A DNA stretch of 64,000 nt, from contig NZ_JAGSYG010000002.1 of the NCBI RefSeq assembly GCF_025685655.1, positions 930,001-994,000 of the forward strand, read 5' to 3'. The position numbers and the translations under genes are program-made. The stretch comes from Acidicapsa ligni. GTDB lineage: Bacteria; Acidobacteriota; Terriglobia; Terriglobales; Acidobacteriaceae. The notes beneath the pieces are model-generated. The model was not told the origin of the DNA. It searched no databases and was given only the letters and a program-made list of their open reading frames with translations. Every line of letters begins with the position of its first letter. Position 1 is the first letter of the stretch. Of this stretch, positions 53,957 through 61,943 are shown piece by piece.

Positions 53957-56900
53957 TTAGTCGCGCTCTTGAATCAGGCTTGCCAGTTGGCGAATCGTGG
54001 GCGCATGCAACAACAACGAGAGCATCAGAGTCTTACCAAGCAGCTTTTCAATATCGCTGAAGACCCGCAGAGCAAGCAGAGAGTGTCCTCCAATCGCGAA
54101 GAAGTCTTCGTCGATTCCAATCGGTGCTCGCTCAAAGTTGCTCTCCCATATAGCCACCAGCTTCTGCTCCAGCGGATTGCGTGGAGCAGTATATTCCGCG
54201 ATCTGTTTTGCTGAACTCTCGATAGTTGTTGCCATCGTCTTCCTATCCACCTTGCCGTTTGGCGTCAGAGGAAAGCTCGCAAAGATTTGTATGTGACTTA
54301 CCACCATGTGCGCAGGCAATCGTTCCCGTTGCCAGCGCACCAACTCCGCGGTATCGATATCCGCAATGCCTTTGGGCATTACGCATGCGATCAGTGAGTT
54401 ACCCAGAGCCGCATCGAGATGAACAAGAACAATTGCATCCTCGACTTGCACATGCTCGCGAAGAACACTCTCAATCTCTCCAGGCTCAATTCGAAATCCG
54501 CGTATCTTTACCTGTTGATCGATACGTCCAAGGTATTCGATATTTCCATCCTGGCGATACCGTGCCAGGTCGCCCGTCTGATAAGCGCGATCCTGATGCG
54601 GCAGATGCGAAAGGTGAACAAAGCGTTCGGCAGTGAGATCAGGGCGATGCAAATACCCACGCGCTACACCTTCCCCTGCGATGAAAATCTGACCAGGAAC
54701 ATCAATCGGGACAGGCTGAAGATGGTCGTCCAATAAGTAGATGCGTGTGTTTGCAAGTGGGCGGCCTATCGTAGGCAGTGCATCTGCGCTTCGTTGTGTG
54801 AACGTGGAATAGGTGGTTGTCTCCGTCGGTCCATAGAGATCGAATATTTCTGCCTGCGGCAGTTGCTCTTCTATTTGCCGAACCAATGACGCGGAGAGAG
54901 CCTCGCCTGCCAGGTTGATACATCGCACAGTCTGGGGTACCAGACGCGCTTTGATTAGCGCGGCCATTGTGCTGGGGACGGTGTTGATCAGAGTTATCTT
55001 ATCTACTGCCTCCAGTTCAGCGATTTCCAGTGCATTTTCTGCAAGAACGATGGTGCTTCCTATAGACAATGGAAGAAATATTTCAAAGATAGAAAGATCG
55101 AAACAGATCGACGTTGATGCAAGAACATATTGCAAGGATGCAGCAGAGAACGTCTGCATAGCCCAATGTAAAAACGAGTTGGTACTGTGATGTTCAATCG
55201 CAACGCCCTTCGGACGGCCTGTCGAACCAGACGTGTAGATAACATAAGCCAAATCGTTAGCGCCAACGTTTCGATCTGGATTAATGCCAGGCATGGAGTC
55301 AATGGAAGAAGACTCAGCGCTGCGATAGACAGTGCTGACAAAGTCTGGCAGCGGATGAGGAGCGTACTCCGGTTCAGTAATCAATACCGCTAATCTGCTG
55401 TCTTCCAGCATGATCCTGATTCGTTGCGCGGGATAAGCCGGATCAAGCGGAACATACGCTCCTCCAGCCTTTAACACCGCCAGCATGGATTCAATCATGC
55501 GGATACTACGATTCAAACAAATGCCGACACACTCGCCCGGACGTACGCCAGTAGCGATTAGATGATGCGCTAATCGATTCGCGTTTTCGTTCAACTGGGC
55601 ATATGTAATCGCCTCGGAGTGGTGCTCAATTGCAATCGCAGCCGGTGATAGCGCAACTTGCTTTTCAAAGAGAGTATGGATTGCATCCTGTCGTGGAAAG
55701 TCGAGTTCCGTTGCATTCCAGTCAATCAAAATCTTCTGCTTATCAGTTGCAGAAAGTAGGTCGAGTTCAGAGATAGCTCTATCTGGCTCATGCACGATTG
55801 AGTCCAATAAGACAGAGAAGCTGTTTGCAAATCTATGAATTCCGGCTCGATCAAAGAGGTCTGTACGATACTCGAAATGACCACCCACCGCGCCGCCAGC
55901 TTCACTCAATTGAAGCGTGAGATCAAACTTGGACACCCCTGGTTCCGTGTCGATTTGCGACGATACACCACGCGTCTCACCGCGTAATGAATCGAGCGCA
56001 AACATGATCTGAAAAAGAGGAGAGATGCCAGGATTGCGTTCTGGATGTAACTCAGCAACCAGTCGTTGAAATGGAGTTTCGCTGTGGGAATATGCTTCGA
56101 GCGCTGTACTTCGCACTTGCTTCAATAGTTCTCGAAAAGTGTTTGCCGAGCTTGGCTGACATCGCATCACGACCGTATTTACAAACAAGCCAATCAACGG
56201 CTCTGTTTCCGTCCGATGACGACCGGAGATTGGTGAACCTATACAAAAATCCTGCTTGCCCGTATATCGAGTAAGCAGTACGGAAAATGCTGAGAGCAGC
56301 AGCATGTATAGAGAAGCATTTTCAGATAGAGCAAGCACTCGCAACCCTGCCGTAGTCTGTTCAGAAATAAAAAAGGGTTCGATATCTCCTGCAAATGTTT
56401 GTATGGATGGCCTCGGCTTGCTGAATGGCAATTCAAGATACGTCGGCGCGTCTGCTAATTTCTTCTTCCAATATGTAGACTGCTGTTCATGCAAAACCAC
56501 GGAGTGCTCGCGTTCCCACACTGCGTAGTCCATGTATTGAATTGGCAGAGGTGGAAGATCGACAGCACGACCCTGGGCCAGAGCCGTATAAATGATCTCT
56601 ATCTCGTGTTGCAGAATATCCATCGATTCGCGATCAGCAAGGATGTGATGCACATTAACAAAGGCCACATGCCGCGCAGGTGCAAGGCGAAACAGATGAG
56701 CACGAACCAGCGGTGGCTTGGAGAGATTAAATGGTATCCGCGACATCTGCCGAACCAGGGCGTGTAGCTCGGCATCACGCAGGGCTTCGTCAATCGTTGA
56801 TAAGTCAGTAAAGTCGATAGGGATGTGAAAAGATTCAGCGACGTGCTGATATGCCACACCATCTTTTTCTGAAATTGAGCAGCGAAGAATCTCATGCCGC

Positions 56901-57259
56901 TGCAGTAGATAATCCATAGATCTGGAGAGCAGCTCAAGATCGACTGCAAATTCAAAGAAAAAAGCCTCGGGGATGCTATAGGCAACCGTTCCTGGATGGA
57001 AGCGCTCCATGAGCCAGATCGCTTCCTGCTCATAGGTCAACGGAGCGTTTGCCGCGCCTGTACTCTGGATAGCCGAAGATGCAGGTGGAGGCGTCAGCAG
57101 AGTAAGCAGCCGTCCTTTTCTGCGCAGCAGCTCCTCCTGCATGGGCTTGGTGAGCGCACCGACGGGTGCATTCACGCGAAGACGATCCTCGCTGGCTCTG
57201 ACCTCGATGCCGCGCTCTTTCAGCGTACGAAGAAACTCGATATCGTTTAGTTCTTCCAT
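53957..57259 (-). CDS. Non-ribosomal peptide synthetase: TubC docking-C-A-PCP
   Basis: An 1100-residue single module. Residues 1-55 resemble the TubC N-terminal docking domain (LNDIEFLRTLKERGIEVRAS), which joins a preceding partner protein. Condensation domain about 70-505 with HHILADR at 204-210 (usual HHxxxDG; Gly is Arg here). Adenylation domain about 525-1010 with YTSGSTGRPKG, YGPTET, TGDLARY and Lys1003 (NGKVDR). Specificity residues aligned by eye to PheA read D-L-F-N-N-A-L-T-Y-K, which I recall as alanine-like. Carrier domain with phosphopantetheine Ser1060 (IGGHSLL). It stops there: no thioesterase, reductase or epimerase follows. It starts 46 bp after the PKS gene and probably acts last. 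Confidence 0.95.
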   Translation of the reverse strand: MEELNDIEFLRTLKERGIEVRASEDRLRVNAPVGALTKPMQEELLRRKGRLLTLLTPPPASSAIQSTGAANAPLTYEQEAIWLMERFHPGTVAYSIPEAFFFEFAVDLELLSRSMDYLLQRHEILRCSISEKDGVAYQHVAESFHIPIDFTDLSTIDEALRDAELHALVRQMSRIPFNLSKPPLVRAHLFRLAPARHVAFVNVHHILADRESMDILQHEIEIIYTALAQGRAVDLPPLPIQYMDYAVWEREHSVVLHEQQSTYWKKKLADAPTYLELPFSKPRPSIQTFAGDIEPFFISEQTTAGLRVLALSENASLYMLLLSAFSVLLTRYTGKQDFCIGSPISGRHRTETEPLIGLFVNTVVMRCQPSSANTFRELLKQVRSTALEAYSHSETPFQRLVAELHPERNPGISPLFQIMFALDSLRGETRGVSSQIDTEPGVSKFDLTLQLSEAGGAVGGHFEYRTDLFDRAGIHRFANSFSVLLDSIVHEPDRAISELDLLSATDKQKILIDWNATELDFPRQDAIHTLFEKQVALSPAAIAIEHHSEAITYAQLNENANRLAHHLIATGVRPGECVGICLNRSIRMIESMLAVLKAGGAYVPLDPAYPAQRIRIMLEDSRLAVLITEPEYAPHPLPDFVSTVYRSAESSSIDSMPGINPDRNVGANDLAYVIYTSGSTGRPKGVAIEHHSTNSFLHWAMQTFSAASLQYVLASTSICFDLSIFEIFLPLSIGSTIVLAENALEIAELEAVDKITLINTVPSTMAALIKARLVPQTVRCINLAGEALSASLVRQIEEQLPQAEIFDLYGPTETTTYSTFTQRSADALPTIGRPLANTRIYLLDDHLQPVPIDVPGQIFIAGEGVARGYLHRPDLTAERFVHLSHLPHQDRAYQTGDLARYRQDGNIEYLGRIDQQVKIRGFRIEPGEIESVLREHVQVEDAIVLVHLDAALGNSLIACVMPKGIADIDTAELVRWQRERLPAHMVVSHIQIFASFPLTPNGKVDRKTMATTIESSAKQIAEYTAPRNPLEQKLVAIWESNFERAPIGIDEDFFAIGGHSLLALRVFSDIEKLLGKTLMLSLLLHAPTIRQLASLIQERD

Positions 57260-57305
57260 GCGTACCTGGAGATGCAGATGTGCTCTTTTACATCCGTATA
57301 AGAGA

Positions 57306-60300
57306 TCAAAGCTCGATCTCCTCTCGTTCCTGATCGAGCGTCGGTGTAGATGAAGCCGCCCCTGAGGCCCAGGGAATAGTCCGCACTAACGTAGCCATTT
57401 GAGAAGGTGTGGGTGCTTCAAAGACCATGCGCAGTGGAAGGTCGATGCCAAATCGTTCGCGTATGCGAGCCATCATTTGCGTACCCAACAGCGAGTGGCC
57501 GCCAAGCTGAAAAAAGTTATCCTGTGTGCCGATGTGGTCGATACCCAATAGATCCTGCCAGATCGCAACGAGTGCAAGCTCCGTTTCGTCGGCAGCCTCT
57601 ATGTATTCCGTTGTCAGGGCTGGTCGCGGATGAAGCGTCGCAGCAGTGTTCGTCGATATCCGTTCTTTAACCTGATCAACCGACTGAATGTACTTCAGCA
57701 GTTGATTTAAATTACGCGTAGAAATGACAACTTGCGGAGTGGGATAAGAAAGCAAACGTGAAAAAATATCAGCGGCATCCTGATCGGAAATTCCCTCTAC
57801 TTGTGCATCTTCACGCAAGCCTGCACGCAGCAACCGCTGTGCAAAATCAACAGCCATGCCGCTTTCACTCCATGCATCCCAATTCTGAGCAAGCACCCTG
57901 GTGCCTTTGGGATCATCATTCGCCAGCGCAAACGAGTCCAGATACGCGTTTGCCGCGCCATAATCTGTAAGGCCGATTGAGGGTGCGATTGCGCTGATTG
58001 AAGAGCAAAGCATGACCAGCCCAGGTTTATGTTGCTCATGAATCAGTGGCAATATCCATTCAACTCCATGTACCTTCGGAGATAGAACCGCCATAGCATC
58101 AGCGCGAGACTTGCTCTGCAACATACCCACACCCGGAATGCCGGCAGCATGAATGATGCCGAATAAGCCTCCAAACTTCGTGCGAGCAATGTGAACAGCG
58201 TGCTGCATCTGTGCTGAGTTCGATACATCCGCAGTTACGACGATCACGTTGCCACCAAGCTCGCGGATCATCTCAATTGCTTGTATGCGATTCTTCAGCG
58301 GCGCTGGCGTTGCATTCGAAGTGAGAAGCTCCGGCCACGTGTGCGGTTCAGGAAACTCGTTTCTGCTGGTAATAACAAATTGCGCTTCATACTTACTCGC
58401 GAGATAGCGAGCCCAGGCAAGCCCTATTCCACCAAGTCCGCCAGTGATAAGAAAGACCGCCTTGGCGGGAATGCTAACGCTCAGAGGAAGATTCGCAGGC
58501 AAATGCAGAGCATCATAACTCGGGATCCATCGATTGGACCCGCGCCACGCAACAGCCGAGTTACCTGCATTGGAGGCCAGCTCGGTCTTCAGTTGTAACT
58601 GAGCAACGTCAGCAGATACAGCAAAGTCGAGATCGATCAAACGATATCCAATGTTAGGGCAATCAATCGGAAGCACGTTGCAGAATCCACTCAACATGCC
58701 GGATTTCGGATCGCACTCGCCATCGCCAAAGACATCAAAGCCGCCACGTGTAAGCACATTCAGTTCAATCGTTCGAGTTGAACTTATATCCGATATCGTC
58801 TGTGCAAGATACATGAGACTGAATATGGAGTAGTCCAGAGACGAGTCCAGTCCCGTTTGAAATGCCTCACCAAGCGCATATGCATGAACAATCCGTTCAG
58901 GCCACTTTCCATTGGCTAAAATCTTGTTCAGCAGTGTTGTATAGTCACCACGTTCGGCTGGATTGATCTGATATTCCGTAGCTGAAAGTTCTTGAAAGTG
59001 TGACCCTGACAAAACACGAATCGTGTGACCAAGAGGCTCAACGGCTTGTAGTAAAGGATGGATAAATTCGTCGCCTGATCGAACAAAAAGCAGGCATGCC
59101 TTATCCGCGCCAAGAGGCAGACGAGGAGCCTGAGCAACAGGGACGCTTCGTTTCCATGATGGCAGGTAGAACCAATCAGCGATATCTGAAGTCTTACCGG
59201 GAAGTTCGTTTCCCGTGGCCACCGGCAGGTTGGTTTTCGCCCTGGCGCTTATCCAGTATCGTTGTCGCTCAAAGGGATAGGACGGCAGCGAGGTCTTACA
59301 TGGCCTGCCATTTTCGTAGAGTGCGTCCCAATGAATTGAAGCTCCAGTCAACCATAGTTGTCCCACAGCTTCGAGCCAATGCTCGCGATCATCCTTTGTC
59401 TTAAGTGGATGCCTTATGGATGATAGGGCTTGTACGCCAGCCTCCCTGCCAAGATGATCACGCAGCAGAGTAAGTAGCGTTTCTCCTGGGCCTGCTTCAA
59501 GATATAACGAATGACCAGAGTTATGGAGCTGCTCCGCGCAGTCAGCAAAGCGAACCGCATTACGCAAGTGATTGACCCAGTAGTCAGGACTTGTAGCTTC
59601 AGATGCCGTAATCCATCTGCCAGTTAGATTGGATACGTAGGGAATTGACGGCGCTTTAAGATGTATCTTCGCAACGAGCTCTCTGAAGGGAGCAAGCGCA
59701 GGCTCCATCATTGCAGAATGGAATGCATGTGAAGTACGCAGACGACGAGATGCGATTTGTTTCGTTTGCAAGTGTTGCTCAAAGGCGCTAATCGCATCCA
59801 TCGTGCCTGAGACGACAGTGTTCTTGCGAGAGTTGGCAGCAGCAATTGAAATGCCTTCCGAAAGCAATGGCAAAACAACAGATTCAGCAAGAGGGATAGC
59901 AAGCATCGCTCCCTCAGGAAGCGATTGAATCAGCCGCCCGCGAGCAGCAATCAATGCAAGCGCATCCTCCAATGGAAAGACTCCAGCAATGCAGGCAGCA
60001 ACATATTCGCCGACGCTGTGTCCTAACATCGCCTCGGGCTCAATGCCTAAAGTCTTCCACAGCATGGCCGTCGCATATTCAATTGTGAACAGCGCAGGTT
60101 GCGTGATCCAGGTCTGGTTCAAGAGATGTTGTGCAGCTTCTTCACCATCGATCTTTGGATAAAGAACGGTTCTTAAATCGAGCCCAAGATGTGGCTCAAG
60201 CAACGCAGCGCAGCGATCAATCTCGTCTCTGAAAGCGCCGCTGCTCTGATAGAGCCCAAGGCCCATGTTGATGTATTGAGACCCTTGTCCTGTAAATAGA

Positions 60301-61895
60301 AAAACAACACCAGTGCGATTTGTTGCTTCGCTTTCCTGGTTTTTGGAGACAACAGTTTGAAGCTGCTGCTTCAAATCTTCAATACTCTTCGCTATCACGA
60401 AGCGACGTTGCGCGAATGAATGTCGGCCCGTCTGCAGCGTATACGCAACCTCTGACAGGTTCGCGTCCGGAGTCTTTTCGAGATGCGTCGCCAGCGCGAG
60501 CGAAAGAGCATCTATAGCGCCCGTGCTACGAGCAGAGAGAGCAATCAATTGCGATGAAGTATTGCTGCGCGACTGCGGCTCACGCCACTCTTCCAGTGAC
60601 ACGTGAGCATTCGTGCCGCCAATGCCGAATGAACTGACACCCGCGCGGAATGCCTCAGTGCCTTCATAAGCAGTGAGCTTCGTGTTGACGTAAAACGGAG
60701 TCTGCGCAAAATCGATATGTGCATTCGGCCGCTTGAAATGCAGTGTTGGCGGTATCATGCGGTGATGCAGTGTTAGCGCCGCCTTGATCAGTCCCACAAC
60801 GCCGGCTGCTGTATCCAGGTGGCCAATGTTTGGTTTCACTGACCCAAGACCGCAAAACTGTCGTTCGCCTGCGCACTCGCCAAAGGCCTCTGTCAACGCT
60901 GCGACTTCAATCGGATCACCGACTTCAGTTCCCGTTCCATGCGCCTCGACATAGCGAATGGATTCAGGTGTGAAGCCCGCCATCTCAATCGATTTGCGAA
61001 TGACAAGACTCTGCCCTTCAATGCTCGGCGCAGAATAACCCACTTTTGCCGCGCCATCATTGTTGATAGCCGCACCGCGAATCACCGCATAGATACGATC
61101 GTTATCGCGTACCGCGTCCGATAGCAGCTTGAGAACTACAACACCGGCTCCGCGTCCAGGGACGGTCCCCGCAGCATCAGCATCGAATGCTCGGCAATGA
61201 CCATCAGGAGACAGGATCATTCCCGGCATATACATATAGCCTGCGTTTTGCGGAAACTGAATAGAAACTCCACCTGCCAATGCCATCTCGCACTCACCGC
61301 GCAGCAGGCTTTCAAATGCCATCTGCACTGCTACAAGCGAAGTAGAGCAAGCGGTCTGAACATTGATTGCCGGGCCTTTGAGATTGAGTTTGTATGCCAC
61401 GCGCGTAGCAAGAAAATCCTTATCGTTGCCCAGCATCACCTGGTAAGGGCCCACTGACTCAAGCAGCTCTGGATTGGAAAATAGATTGATGGCGCCATAC
61501 GTATTCATGCCCGAGCCCGCAAAGACGCCGACAGGTCCGTTATGAACGCGAGGATCGCAACCAGCATCTTCCAGTGCTTCCCACGCACATTCAAGGAAGA
61601 CGCGCTGCTGTGGATCAATGATCTCCGCTTCACGCGCGCCAAATCCAAAGAACGAAGCATCGAAGGATTCAGCATCTTCGACCACGCCGCCAGCTCGCAC
61701 ATACGAGGGATTCGTCAGCAGGCTCGCAGGCACTCCTGCATCGAGCAGGTCTTGATCGGACGCGAGTGTGAGCGACTCTACGCCTGCGCAGAGATTCTGC
61801 CAATATTGCGTTACATTGCGCGCCCCAGGGAATCGCCCTGCGAGCCCAATAATAGCAACGGCAACATCCCGTTTTTGATGGGTAGCTGGTTTCAT
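57306..61895 (-). CDS. Type I polyketide synthase module: KS-AT-KR-ACP
   Basis: A 1529-residue protein that adds one two-carbon unit and reduces its ketone. Ketosynthase (about 11-435) with Cys183 (TACSTS), His319 (EAHGTGT) and His359 (KPNIGHL). Acyltransferase (about 530-830) with Ser627 in GHSVG and HAFH at 723-726, the malonyl-CoA signature. Ketoreductase (about 900-1400) with nucleotide site TGGLGGIG (1151-1158) and catalytic Tyr1312; no LDD motif, so not clearly B-type. Carrier Ser1468 lies in LGGHSLL, a peptidyl-carrier-like form. No dehydratase or enoyl reductase, so a hydroxyl should remain. It lies between two NRPS genes (48 and 46 bp gaps), making a peptide-ketide-peptide hybrid. 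Confidence 0.96.
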   Translation of the reverse strand: MKPATHQKRDVAVAIIGLAGRFPGARNVTQYWQNLCAGVESLTLASDQDLLDAGVPASLLTNPSYVRAGGVVEDAESFDASFFGFGAREAEIIDPQQRVFLECAWEALEDAGCDPRVHNGPVGVFAGSGMNTYGAINLFSNPELLESVGPYQVMLGNDKDFLATRVAYKLNLKGPAINVQTACSTSLVAVQMAFESLLRGECEMALAGGVSIQFPQNAGYMYMPGMILSPDGHCRAFDADAAGTVPGRGAGVVVLKLLSDAVRDNDRIYAVIRGAAINNDGAAKVGYSAPSIEGQSLVIRKSIEMAGFTPESIRYVEAHGTGTEVGDPIEVAALTEAFGECAGERQFCGLGSVKPNIGHLDTAAGVVGLIKAALTLHHRMIPPTLHFKRPNAHIDFAQTPFYVNTKLTAYEGTEAFRAGVSSFGIGGTNAHVSLEEWREPQSRSNTSSQLIALSARSTGAIDALSLALATHLEKTPDANLSEVAYTLQTGRHSFAQRRFVIAKSIEDLKQQLQTVVSKNQESEATNRTGVVFLFTGQGSQYINMGLGLYQSSGAFRDEIDRCAALLEPHLGLDLRTVLYPKIDGEEAAQHLLNQTWITQPALFTIEYATAMLWKTLGIEPEAMLGHSVGEYVAACIAGVFPLEDALALIAARGRLIQSLPEGAMLAIPLAESVVLPLLSEGISIAAANSRKNTVVSGTMDAISAFEQHLQTKQIASRRLRTSHAFHSAMMEPALAPFRELVAKIHLKAPSIPYVSNLTGRWITASEATSPDYWVNHLRNAVRFADCAEQLHNSGHSLYLEAGPGETLLTLLRDHLGREAGVQALSSIRHPLKTKDDREHWLEAVGQLWLTGASIHWDALYENGRPCKTSLPSYPFERQRYWISARAKTNLPVATGNELPGKTSDIADWFYLPSWKRSVPVAQAPRLPLGADKACLLFVRSGDEFIHPLLQAVEPLGHTIRVLSGSHFQELSATEYQINPAERGDYTTLLNKILANGKWPERIVHAYALGEAFQTGLDSSLDYSIFSLMYLAQTISDISSTRTIELNVLTRGGFDVFGDGECDPKSGMLSGFCNVLPIDCPNIGYRLIDLDFAVSADVAQLQLKTELASNAGNSAVAWRGSNRWIPSYDALHLPANLPLSVSIPAKAVFLITGGLGGIGLAWARYLASKYEAQFVITSRNEFPEPHTWPELLTSNATPAPLKNRIQAIEMIRELGGNVIVVTADVSNSAQMQHAVHIARTKFGGLFGIIHAAGIPGVGMLQSKSRADAMAVLSPKVHGVEWILPLIHEQHKPGLVMLCSSISAIAPSIGLTDYGAANAYLDSFALANDDPKGTRVLAQNWDAWSESGMAVDFAQRLLRAGLREDAQVEGISDQDAADIFSRLLSYPTPQVVISTRNLNQLLKYIQSVDQVKERISTNTAATLHPRPALTTEYIEAADETELALVAIWQDLLGIDHIGTQDNFFQLGGHSLLGTQMMARIRERFGIDLPLRMVFEAPTPSQMATLVRTIPWASGAASSTPTLDQEREEIEL

Positions 61896-61943
61896 TTACT
61901 CCGACCTGTATTTGCTCGCCGTTCGATGTTGGTTTAAGAAATA

